The position numbers were made by a program, and so were the translations under genes. The notes beneath the pieces are model-generated. The model was not told where the DNA came from. It was given only the letters and a program-made list of their open reading frames with translations, and ran no database searches. A stretch of DNA of 60,854 nt from a virus, in the IMG/VR virus record IMGVR_UViG_3300005609_000008, positions 1 to 60,854 of that record; one strand, 5' to 3'. Below are positions 35,893 to 42,803 of this stretch, in pieces (position 1 is the stretch's first letter; each line of letters opens with the position of its first letter).

Positions 35893-37923
35893 CTATGGGG
35901 TGCAGGAGGTAAAATTAGGTTTTGGTTGTGTCCAAGTTGAAGAAGTTCCATCACTAAAAGATTGACAATTAGTAACATTTGGATTCACACTCCATCCACT
36001 TAAATCTTGATTCATTGCAGAAGGACTTGTAACTAAAAACATAAAAGACATATTTGTAACACTACTCACATCCCAAGAACTTATATCTTGATTAAAAACT
36101 TTGTTTTGTATAAACATAAATTGCATATTATTCACACTACTCACATCCCAAGAACTTATATCTTGATTAAAAGTAGTATTGGAAAACATTTGTGACATAT
36201 CATTTACACTACTCACATCCCAATTATCAAGAGGTTGATTAAAAATAGTAGCAAAACCAAACATATCTTTCATAGTAGTAACACTACTCACATCCCAAGA
36301 GTTTAAGCTAGAATTAAAAGCAGTATTACCATAAAACATTTGTCTCATATTTGTAACACTACTCACATCCCAACTACTAATGTTTTGATTAAATGAATCT
36401 GCATCTCTAAACATAGAATCCATATTTTCTACACTACTCACATCCCAAGAGTTTAAGCTAAAATTAAAAGCAGTAGCTTTATAAAACAAATAACCCATAT
36501 CCTCTACACTACTCACATCCCAACTACCAATGTTTTGGTTAAAAGCAGTATTGAATGCAAACATATAGTACATAGTAGTAACACTACTTACATCCCATCC
36601 ACTTATGTCTTGATTAAAAGGAGTGAATGAAAACATAGCACGCATATTTTCTACACTACTCACATCCCAACTACCAATGTTTTGATTAAAAGGAGCACCA
36701 CTAAACATCTCAAACATATCATTTACACTACTCACATCCCAACTACCAATGTCTTGATTGAAAGAAGTTGCCTGACCAAACATTCTACTCATAGTAGTAA
36801 CACTGCTAGTGTCCCAAGCACCAATATCTCCATTAAAAGTAGATTTAGACACAAAAGCATTAGACATATTAGTAACTAGACTTACATCCCAATCTTGTAT
36901 CTTTCCGTAAGGGACAAGATCATAGTCTCCATTAGGGTCTTGAGCTAGTATATCATTAATTGCAGTTTGAAATGTTGCATCAGTTAATTGACTGGGATTT
37001 ACAAAAGGTGGTTTGGATAATATCCAACTTGGTGTATTAGTATCAAAGTCAGTATAATTAGTAACTAGACTCACATCCCATCCACTTAAATCTTGGTTAA
37101 AACTTGTTGCATCTTTCCACATCTCTTTCATGTTGTTCACGTTGGAAGTGTCCCAAGAAGTAATGTTTCCGTTAAATGATATAGCATCTTCAAACATGCT
37201 AAACATATTTGTAACATTATCTACATCCCAACTGTTTAAAGATTTATTAAATGAAGTTGCATTCTGAAACATAAAACTCATATCAGTTACACTGCTCACA
37301 TCCCAATTGCTAAGAGGTTGGTTAAAAACAGAATTACTTCTAAACATATAACTTATAGTAATTACATTACTAACATCCCAATTATTTAAAGGTTGATTAA
37401 AAGCAGAATTTTGAAACATTTGTTGCATATTGATAACACTCCCAACGTTCCATGAACTTATGTCTTGGTTAAAAGAGGTAGTATTCAAAAACATACCATC
37501 CATAGTAGTAACATTACTTGTATTCCAATTTAAATCTTGGTTAAAAGATGATGCTCCTCTAAACATACTTTGCATAGTAGTAACACTACTTGTATCCCAA
37601 GAACCAATATCTTGATTAAAAGAAGTTGCACCTCTAAACATATCACTCATAGTAATCACACTAGACGTATCCCAAGAACTTATATCTCCATTAAAAGTAC
37701 TTTTAGATTGAAATGCACTCGACATATCTGTTACTTGGCTAACGTTCCAATTTTGAATCTTGCCATAAGGTGCTAAATCATAATCCCCATTGGGGTCTTG
37801 AGCTAATATATCTGTAATCGCTTGATTAAGTGTAGCGTCAGTTAGAGGCAGAGAACCACCTCCCCCTGCACCAATTGCTGAGGATGTTGAAGATCCTATA
37901 CCTACTGCAATGGATATATACAT
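35893..37923 (-). CDS. BspA-type leucine-rich-repeat fibre protein
   Basis: 676 aa. After about 25 residues with a Gly-rich N-terminal segment comes [20 protein letters not shown], then about 10 copies of a 24-25 residue repeat of the form W-D-V-S-S-V-T-x-M-x-x-M-F-x-x-x-x-x-F-N-Q-x-L-x-S. The lead-in then recurs ([20 protein letters not shown]), followed by about 13 more repeats. This is the BspA / DUF285-type repeat usual in bacterial surface proteins. In a phage, between lysis and fibre genes, it is best read as a receptor-binding or adhesin-like tail protein. It ends with a Cys-containing cap. The two halves are clearly a duplication. Confidence 0.8.
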   Translation of the reverse strand: MYISIAVGIGSSTSSAIGAGGGGSLPLTDATLNQAITDILAQDPNGDYDLAPYGKIQNWNVSQVTDMSSAFQSKSTFNGDISSWDTSSVITMSDMFRGATSFNQDIGSWDTSSVTTMQSMFRGASSFNQDLNWNTSNVTTMDGMFLNTTSFNQDISSWNVGSVINMQQMFQNSAFNQPLNNWDVSNVITISYMFRSNSVFNQPLSNWDVSSVTDMSFMFQNATSFNKSLNSWDVDNVTNMFSMFEDAISFNGNITSWDTSNVNNMKEMWKDATSFNQDLSGWDVSLVTNYTDFDTNTPSWILSKPPFVNPSQLTDATFQTAINDILAQDPNGDYDLVPYGKIQDWDVSLVTNMSNAFVSKSTFNGDIGAWDTSSVTTMSRMFGQATSFNQDIGSWDVSSVNDMFEMFSGAPFNQNIGSWDVSSVENMRAMFSFTPFNQDISGWDVSSVTTMYYMFAFNTAFNQNIGSWDVSSVEDMGYLFYKATAFNFSLNSWDVSSVENMDSMFRDADSFNQNISSWDVSSVTNMRQMFYGNTAFNSSLNSWDVSSVTTMKDMFGFATIFNQPLDNWDVSSVNDMSQMFSNTTFNQDISSWDVSSVNNMQFMFIQNKVFNQDISSWDVSSVTNMSFMFLVTSPSAMNQDLSGWSVNPNVTNCQSFSDGTSSTWTQPKPNFTSCTP

Positions 37924-37924
37924 A

Positions 37925-38191
37925 CTACCAAAGTGCTAATATGTCAGAAGCAGAAGTTCCTGTCAAATAAACTCTTACAACGTTTACTGGTAGAAAACCT
38001 CCGTTAGGAAATCCTGCAAAAGTTACGTCATCTCCACCTGCAGTTAATACTCTAAGGTTTCCTCCAGTCCCTACATATAAAACACATCCATTATTTCCTC
38101 TTCCATTTTGTGAAGAAATGCTAGGTATATCATCAGTATTAGATGGAATCACTGCAACTGCCCTGCTTGTTTGTAATTTCTGGTATGACAT
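37925..38191 (-). CDS. Small beta-rich structural protein, spike-base-like
   Basis: 88 aa. The arrangement [15 protein letters not shown] at the start and [20 protein letters not shown] followed by [20 protein letters not shown] matches a small phage protein type annotated as spike base (RCAP_rcc01079-like). It lies one base from the BspA-repeat gene and may anchor it to the tail (inference). Confidence 0.6.
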   Translation of the reverse strand: MSYQKLQTSRAVAVIPSNTDDIPSISSQNGRGNNGCVLYVGTGGNLRVLTAGGDDVTFAGFPNGGFLPVNVVRVYLTGTSASDILALW

Positions 38192-38201
38192 ATTTTAAAT
38201 A

Positions 38202-38786
38202 TTAAATTTTAGTAACAACAATTCCTACTACTGCTTCAAGAGTAGTTTCTGTAATGCTTCCTGCTAATTCAATTCCCCCCATAGCAAACATACTTCCTGC
38301 AGGAATAGTAAGGTTTTGAGAAGTTAAATCTTCCACAAATCCTGGTGCAGTATTGTTATCTGAATTAGTTAACTCAGTAACTAAAGCTCCTAATTGAGTC
38401 CATGTTCCTGGTGTGTTAGGGTCTGCTGCTAAATCTGAACTAGTGTAAAGATTAAATACATAATTAAAATCTGCACTTGCTCCAGTCATTGGTGCAGCAG
38501 CTTTAAAATATACAGACTGAATTTTTACTGCATATGGAAATATAATTGCAGAAGCTTGATTAGTTGGTGATTGGATTCCTCCCCACTCTACTGTGTCTCC
38601 GTTAAATGGATTGTTATTACCTGCTCCAAGGTTAATAATTTTTCCGTTATAAGATATTGTTACAAGTTCACTGAAATCTTCAGGAAATGTATAAGCATCT
38701 CTCATTGCGTTTGCTGAAGCTGATCCTAAATTCTCTGTTGGTACAAAGGATGCAACTCCATGAAATTTTGTTCCGTTTGGTATCAT
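38202..38786 (-). CDS. Tail fibre-associated structural protein
   Basis: 194 aa. The first 30 residues (IPNGTKFHGVASFVPTENLG) are clearly homologous to the start of the 429-aa fibre at 39689-40978, so both probably dock to the same place on the virion. The remainder is a beta-rich domain with Asn/Thr/Gly turns (NPFNGDTVEWGGIQSP). No enzymatic signature. Receptor-binding or collar role inferred. Confidence 0.55.
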   Translation of the reverse strand: MIPNGTKFHGVASFVPTENLGSASANAMRDAYTFPEDFSELVTISYNGKIINLGAGNNNPFNGDTVEWGGIQSPTNQASAIIFPYAVKIQSVYFKAAAPMTGASADFNYVFNLYTSSDLAADPNTPGTWTQLGALVTELTNSDNNTAPGFVEDLTSQNLTIPAGSMFAMGGIELAGSITETTLEAVVGIVVTKI

Positions 38787-38811
38787 TTTTATTTTTATTT
38801 TTAAAGTTTAA

Positions 38812-38976
38812 CTATTTACTGTAAGGAAACTTTCTGTTTAACGAATCTCTTCTTTCAGAACATCCACATGGTTTACCTGTTGCTTTAGCAACTTTGTCTA
38901 CTACTTTTTTAATACCAGTAGCAGTAGTAATTTTTTCAATGGTATCTCCTAATCCTCTAGATTTTTCGTTCAACAT
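38812..38976 (-). CDS. Small Cys-motif protein
   Basis: 54 aa, ATG at 38976, TAG at 38812. A Lys-rich helical half (IEKITTATGIKKVVDKVA) leads to a C-terminal motif KPCGCSERRDSLN. A C-x-C followed by Arg/Lys and LN recurs in small proteins of Bacteroidetes phages. It could bind a metal. It is part of a run of small genes with 2-40 base gaps. Confidence 0.6.
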   Translation of the reverse strand: MLNEKSRGLGDTIEKITTATGIKKVVDKVAKATGKPCGCSERRDSLNRKFPYSK

Positions 38977-38978
38977 AC

Positions 38979-39188
38979 TTATTTTCTTATTAATTTACTT
39001 AAATGTCCTTTTACACTTTTTGGGTAATGTTTTTCATACTTCATAGAATGATCTCCTCCGTATGCATGACCATAGTCTTTTTTAGACATTGCTTTACTTT
39101 CGTCTCTACGATCTTTTAATGACTGAGACTTCTTTCCGTTTTTTGCTCCTAGAGATTCATCTAGTCTAGCGTTGTAACCTTGTTTCAT
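38979..39188 (-). CDS. Small basic protein
   Basis: 69 aa, very hydrophilic: Lys, Asp, Ser, Gly and Tyr (YNARLDESLGAKNGKKSQ, YGHAYGGDHSMKYEKHY). No hydrophobic core, so probably extended or disordered, possibly a capsid-internal or DNA-binding protein. The gene ends two bases before the 54-aa gene. Confidence 0.6.
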   Translation of the reverse strand: MKQGYNARLDESLGAKNGKKSQSLKDRRDESKAMSKKDYGHAYGGDHSMKYEKHYPKSVKGHLSKLIRK

Positions 39189-39211
39189 GATATATTTATT
39201 TATTTAATTAA

Positions 39212-39373
39212 TTACTTGTTTCTTCTAGCTCTCTTCATACCTGCTGCTGCTTTTCTAGCCATTCCTTTTTTACCATACTTGTTTACGCCAGCAGTATAGG
39301 CTATTTTTTTAGCAGCCGTTTCAGACTTACCTTCCGACATTAGCTTCTTAACTAGTTGTTTAAATTTTCCCAT
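39212..39373 (-). CDS. Small basic protein
   Basis: 53 aa, ATG at 39373, TAA at 39212. Lys/Arg/Ala-rich (FKQLVKKLMSEGKSETAAK then KKGMARKAAAGMKRARRNK), predicted as two basic helices. Resembles DNA-condensing or core proteins in composition only. A TATATTTG box ends 5 bases before the ATG, which would give a very short leader. Confidence 0.6.
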   Translation of the reverse strand: MGKFKQLVKKLMSEGKSETAAKKIAYTAGVNKYGKKGMARKAAAGMKRARRNK

Positions 39374-39377
39374 GATA

Positions 39378-39385
39378 CAAATATA
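39378..39385 (-). promoter_or_regulatory. Possible TATATTTG promoter element (minus strand)
   Basis: CAAATATA on the plus strand between the 96-aa and 53-aa genes. So close to the start codon that the transcript would be almost leaderless; may be chance in A/T-rich DNA. Confidence 0.3.
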
Positions 39386-39676
39386 CTAATATTTTCCTTG
39401 TCTATTTTTTGGACTAGATTTTGTGCTTCCACCTTTACCTGACCATAAGTTTTTACATGCCCAATATCTTGCAGTTAATTTACTTTTTGCCGTACCACAT
39501 TTGTGCCTAGCCTTAAAACTTTTTCTAGCTGCTGCACTGTAGTTGTGCCCATAACCTTTAGCACCAAAATGAATTAGCTTTTCTTTACCACCCTCACACC
39601 CTTTAACCATTTTCTTTTTACCTGCTCGGTCAGAAGGTCTAGGTTTGTTGCAAGGCATTTTACTTTTATCTGCCAT
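39386..39676 (-). CDS. Conserved small phage protein, Cys/Lys-rich
   Basis: 96 aa. Motifs PCNKPRPSDR, VKGCEGGKEKLIHFGAKGYG, then SFKARHKCGTAKSKLTARYW with ACKNLW. The order C...CxGGxEK(L/I)I.FG...FRARHxC.TAK.KLTxRYWxCK is one I recognise from small proteins of marine phages, where function is unknown. The four Cys could bind zinc. Strongly basic overall. Confidence 0.7.
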   Translation of the reverse strand: MADKSKMPCNKPRPSDRAGKKKMVKGCEGGKEKLIHFGAKGYGHNYSAAARKSFKARHKCGTAKSKLTARYWACKNLWSGKGGSTKSSPKNRQGKY

Positions 39677-39688
39677 TACTTAGTGTTA

Positions 39689-40978
39689 TTATTTTGCTTG
39701 TATTACTATCCAATTAGTTCCATCCGACCAAATTGCAACTCCATTATATGGTTTGTTTATTTCATATGTTGCAGCACCATCAATAGTTTCACCAACAGGA
39801 GCAGCAATATCTACCTTATCATTTGCACTAATAGTAGAGTCGTTTACTATCCTTAAAAACCTATATGGTATTGCAGTTGCTGAAGGTAGTGTTAAAGTAA
39901 AAGTTCCTGAACCCCCTGACCATGTCAGGTCAATTATATTTTTAGTAGTAGTAATGACTGAGCTTCCACCTGGTGTTGCAGTTATAAACTCAGGAATTAA
40001 AGTTACTGTTTCCTTTAAAATTAATTCATCGGTTGAAGCGTCATACTCAAGCTTAGAGCCATCAGCAGCACCTTGTTGAATCCCAGGAATTCTAAACTTA
40101 TTTATATCTTGATTACCTATAGTTAGCTCACCAATCACATTAGGTGCACTAGGTTCAGCTTCATCTCCAATAATTATATTTTTTGAACCTGTCGTTAATG
40201 TTGACCCTACTCCATTACCTATTGCAGTGTTTCTAAAACCTGTGGTTAAATTATTTAAACTTTGAAATCCAATTGCAGTATTAAAGTTTGACGTTAATTT
40301 TGACTTTAAACTTTCACTACCAACTGCAGTGTTACCTGCTCCTGCTGATGCACTTGAAATAGCATCACGCCCAACTGCAGTATTATTAGAACCTCCAATA
40401 TTAAGATTTAAAGCCTCTGCTCCTATTACAGTATTTGAATTCCCTGTAGTGTTATCTTTTAGAGAGTTTAAACCTACTCCTGTATTTTGTGATGCAGTAG
40501 TAATTTCAGACATTACATTCTCTCCAAAACCTGCATTAGAGTTTCCAGTTGTATTGTCAAGATTCCCTGCATTTGTTCCTGCGAAAGTGTTATTATTTTG
40601 TTGAAATAAATCTAAGAACCCTGTTACTCTTAAATCACCACCTACTCTAAATCCATAACTTGTGGTTTCACATTTTTTATCGTTGTTATAATAAAACAAA
40701 ACTCCATTATTTGGTCTAAAAATAGCAATAACCTCACCTGTGGTTTTGCTTTTTATTGCTAAATCACCATCTGCAATAATTGAATCTCCACTTGTAAACT
40801 CAATATCGTTTCCTTCTGTTTCATTTCCATTATTTAAAACAGTAGAGAGATTTCCACCTGCTTGAATTTCTTCAATAGTATATGTGTCTCTTTGTTCGTT
40901 TGCCAAAGAAGACCCCTTGTTCTGTGTGTTTACGGATGGAGCTACTCCATGAAATTTTGTTCCGCTTGGTATTGCCAT
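39689..40978 (-). CDS. Tail fibre with YadA-like head repeats
   Basis: 429 aa. Attachment motif at the N-terminus (IPSGTKFHGVAPSVNTQNKG) shared with the 194-aa protein. The middle (about residues 145-285) has about seven repeats of the kind NTGVG-x-x-x-L and NTAIG-x-x-x-L (GNSNTVIGAEAL, SNNTAVGRDAI, GAGNTAVGSESL), the left-handed beta-roll repeat of YadA-like trimeric adhesin heads. A C-terminal beta domain (TLTLPSATAIPYRFLRIVND) closes it and may be a trimerisation or receptor domain. Likely a host-recognition fibre. Confidence 0.75.
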   Translation of the reverse strand: MAIPSGTKFHGVAPSVNTQNKGSSLANEQRDTYTIEEIQAGGNLSTVLNNGNETEGNDIEFTSGDSIIADGDLAIKSKTTGEVIAIFRPNNGVLFYYNNDKKCETTSYGFRVGGDLRVTGFLDLFQQNNNTFAGTNAGNLDNTTGNSNAGFGENVMSEITTASQNTGVGLNSLKDNTTGNSNTVIGAEALNLNIGGSNNTAVGRDAISSASAGAGNTAVGSESLKSKLTSNFNTAIGFQSLNNLTTGFRNTAIGNGVGSTLTTGSKNIIIGDEAEPSAPNVIGELTIGNQDINKFRIPGIQQGAADGSKLEYDASTDELILKETVTLIPEFITATPGGSSVITTTKNIIDLTWSGGSGTFTLTLPSATAIPYRFLRIVNDSTISANDKVDIAAPVGETIDGAATYEINKPYNGVAIWSDGTNWIVIQAK

Positions 40979-40984
40979 TTTTAT

Positions 40985-41227
40985 TTATTTTTTATATCTT
41001 TTAGTTACTCTTGCTCTTGGTGTATTTGCTACAACAGTTTTTTTAGAAGCTTTCTTTTTACGTGCTGTCCTTGCTCTTTCAGCTTTAGTCATAGACTTAG
41101 CTTTAGCTAAAGGTAAACAACGGTCAGGGTTCTTAGTGTCCTTGCTTGTACCACAAGCACCTTTGATAGAACCATCAAGTCCTATACGCACCCACTTCTC
41201 ATCTCTCCACTTCTTAAGCTCACCCAT
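40985..41227 (-). CDS. Small basic protein, DUF5872-like
   Basis: 80 aa. Pattern KWRDEKWVRIGLDGSIKGAC with G-T-S...RCLPLAKAKSMTKAERART resembles the small DUF5872-type proteins found in phages (K-W...W-V-D-I...G...CG...P-K-C-x-P...K-x-M-T-K-x-E-R). The tail is Lys/Arg-rich. Function unknown; its start lies within the end of the 101-aa gene (8-base overlap). Confidence 0.6.
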   Translation of the reverse strand: MGELKKWRDEKWVRIGLDGSIKGACGTSKDTKNPDRCLPLAKAKSMTKAERARTARKKKASKKTVVANTPRARVTKRYKK

Positions 41228-41525
41228 TAAATCGACTCTGTTGTTTGTTAAACCTTTTAGTCATTCTTTCTAACTTTTTAGCAGCTCTATTTTTTTTATT
41301 AATTGTTCTTTTTCTTCCAACAGGTTTTCTAGAAGTATTAACTGCAATTACCAAACTACCATCATCTTGTAAGGTTGCTGACTTCCGTTTTATATTTCCT
41401 CCGTTAGTAACTTTTTTTGAAATTCTATTTTCTGATTCAAATGTAGAACGACTCTTTCTTTTCTTTTTGTCATTTTTTACTTTTGTAACAGAAGCAGTAG
41501 TTACTATTGTTTTATCTTTTGGCAT
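41220..41525 (-). CDS. Basic hypothetical protein
   Basis: 101 aa, almost one third Lys/Arg (KNDKKKRKSRSTFESENR, then TSRKPVGRKRTINKKNRAAK). A short beta hairpin-like core (SATLQDDGSLVIAVNTS) lies between the basic arms. Composition suggests nucleic-acid binding or packaging inside the head. Not recognised. Confidence 0.6.
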   Translation of the reverse strand: MPKDKTIVTTASVTKVKNDKKKRKSRSTFESENRISKKVTNGGNIKRKSATLQDDGSLVIAVNTSRKPVGRKRTINKKNRAAKKLERMTKRFNKQQSRFNG

Positions 41526-41527
41526 AT

Positions 41528-41683
41528 TTATTTCTTTTTACCTTTAGCGTAGTTAGGGTCTTTACAATATTTACTGGCAGCCATGTTAGCATAGGCAGAT
41601 GGGTACTTGTCAAATGTTCTCCTTGCCCATGCAATACCTGCAGGACAAATCTTGTTTCCTTTTGTTCTACCTTTCTTTGCCAT
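41528..41683 (-). CDS. Small conserved phage protein, Cys-containing
   Basis: 51 aa, ATG at 41683, TAA at 41528. Sequence pattern KICPAGIAWARRTFDKYPSA followed by ANMAASKYCKDPNYAKGK. I recognise this pattern from small marine phage proteins without known function. Located 2 bases before the 101-aa gene. Two Cys and a basic end. Confidence 0.65.
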   Translation of the reverse strand: MAKKGRTKGNKICPAGIAWARRTFDKYPSAYANMAASKYCKDPNYAKGKKK

Positions 41684-41690
41684 AAAAAAT

Positions 41691-41828
41691 TTATTTACAA
41701 TTACATGTTTGATTTGGGCAGCTTAATATATTAAACATTATCTTAGATAGTAATGTATTCCAGCTACACTGAAATTTACACCATACCGACTGCATCCATT
41801 TCCCTATTGTTATAAATAATTTTCCCAT
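41691..41828 (-). CDS. Small Cys-rich hypothetical protein
   Basis: 45 aa. The start overlaps the stop of the 92-aa gene by one base (TAATG), the classic sign of coupled translation, and the stop is 8 bases before the next gene. Five Cys (WCKFQCSW, SCPNQTCNCK) and several Trp. A small folded or metal-binding peptide is possible. Support comes from gene packing only. Confidence 0.45.
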   Translation of the reverse strand: MGKLFITIGKWMQSVWCKFQCSWNTLLSKIMFNILSCPNQTCNCK

Positions 41829-42106
41829 TACTTTTTCTTTTTTGTAGTTGTTAATCCTTGAAGCCCTTGAAGCCCTTGAAGCCCAGCTATTTTAGTATAC
41901 TTGTCTGACACTCTTTTTCTATTAGCCTCTTTCCTCTTCTTTTTAGCTAAAGCTCTTTTTTCCTTTCTGTTTGCGATTGCCTCAGAGGTAAGCTTTTTGT
42001 TTTGTGACTTTAAATCAGCAATTGCATTAGCAGTGCTTTGCCTAAAAGTTGAGGTCTCGTTCTCTTTTTTTTTGGCAGCAGCAGCCTTTTTTTCTTCGTC
42101 AGTCAT
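41828..42106 (-). CDS. Basic hypothetical protein with GLQ repeats
   Basis: 92 aa, dominated by Lys, Ala and Glu (EEKKAAAAKKKENETS, NRKEKRALAKKKRKEANRKR), a single long charged helix. Near the C-terminus a 9-bp DNA repeat (CTTGAAGCC on the plus strand) gives AGLQGLQGLQGL. It is the first gene of the minus-strand virion arm and has a TAACTTTG promoter box 18 bases upstream. Confidence 0.6.
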   Translation of the reverse strand: MTDEEKKAAAAKKKENETSTFRQSTANAIADLKSQNKKLTSEAIANRKEKRALAKKKRKEANRKRVSDKYTKIAGLQGLQGLQGLTTTKKKK

Positions 42107-42123
42107 AATTTGTATCTTTACAA

Positions 42124-42131
42124 CAAAGTTA
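42124..42131 (-). promoter_or_regulatory. Bacteroidetes promoter for the virion arm (TAACTTTG)
   Basis: CAAAGTTA on the plus strand. On the minus strand a TTG lies 17 bases upstream of TAACTTTG, giving a plausible -33/-7 pair. Starts the run of small basic genes. A weaker TATCTTTA in the opposite direction lies just to the left and may serve the winged-helix gene. Confidence 0.6.
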
Positions 42132-42145
42132 CTAAATTAAATTTT

Positions 42146-42580
42146 ATGCAATCAGACTACTTAAAATATTGGAGGGTAGTGCGTCAGTTTATAAAAGCAA
42201 AACATGGACTAACACAAGCAGACCTTGACATCCTACTATTTTTAAAATCAGAACAATACTTTTCAAAAGATAAATTTAAAGAGTTCGATGAGTTAATCAG
42301 TTGGAATAAAAACAGATTTGAAAATCTAAGACAGGCAGGGTGGATTGAGGTCTTTAGAAAAAGAATGGGTAAAAGAAAAGCTCTATATCAACTTTCTACA
42401 AAAGGAAAAAGGGTCACCACATCAATATACAAATACCTCAATGGGAAGGAAATTCCTACAAGTAATGATGGCAACCCTATGTTTCTTAGAAACGTATCAT
42501 ACACCGATAAGGTGTATCGAAATTTTATAACAGAAATGAACGCTTTTACAAGACAACAACGACATCAGACTCAGAAATAA
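42146..42580 (+). CDS. Winged-helix DNA-binding protein
   Basis: 144 aa from ATG 42146; a longer frame from 42110 would start within the promoter gap and is less likely. The pattern GLTQADLDILLFLKSEQYFS, then NRFENLRQAGWIEVFRKR with KRKALYQLSTKGKRV, is a winged helix of the MarR/PadR kind: helix, recognition helix, beta wing. It is a lone plus-strand gene between two minus-strand units; its end overlaps the end of groES by 35 bases, tail to tail. A transcription regulator of the late arm or of the chaperonin is plausible. Confidence 0.65.
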   Translation: MQSDYLKYWRVVRQFIKAKHGLTQADLDILLFLKSEQYFSKDKFKEFDELISWNKNRFENLRQAGWIEVFRKRMGKRKALYQLSTKGKRVTTSIYKYLNGKEIPTSNDGNPMFLRNVSYTDKVYRNFITEMNAFTRQQRHQTQK

Positions 42581-42803
42581 CTGTGTGCTGCGTTCCGTTG
42601 ATTACCATCTTGTAGCCTGCCCTTGAGTCATAGTATATCTCATCAGCAGTGTTTACTACTGCCACATCTGTTCCAGGCATCACAACCACACCCTTCTTAT
42701 ACCTCAAGTCTTTTGTGTCTTCAGCAGTTAAAAGTATTCCTGACTCTGTACTGATCTCTTCTTTGATTTCATCAATCACGATATATTTTCCTATTGGCTT
42801 CAT
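42546..42803 (-). CDS. groES: GroES-like co-chaperonin
   Basis: 85 aa. Aligns by eye to Cpn10: first strand KPIGKYIVIDEI, mobile-loop region with ESGILLTAED in the place of the GGIVLT hydrophobic tripeptide, then KKGVVVMPGTDV, a GDxI-like strand pair (DEIYYDSRAGYKMVINGTQH) and the terminal ESDVVVVL that matches SESDILAIV. It caps the GroEL ring. The stop of groEL is inside its start (4-base ATGA overlap), but the order is groEL then groES, the reverse of most bacteria. Confidence 0.85.
   Translation of the reverse strand: MKPIGKYIVIDEIKEEISTESGILLTAEDTKDLRYKKGVVVMPGTDVAVVNTADEIYYDSRAGYKMVINGTQHTVISESDVVVVL

Noticed and set aside
36040-37700. Regular direct repeats about 75 bp apart, CRISPR-like at first glance
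   Set aside because: They are codons of the 24-25 residue BspA repeats in one intact reading frame; the intervening sequence is coding and itself similar between units.
42110-42145. Upstream start for the winged-helix gene adding 12 residues
   Set aside because: It would begin in the divergent promoter region; the ATG at 42146 fits the A/T leader and domain start better.
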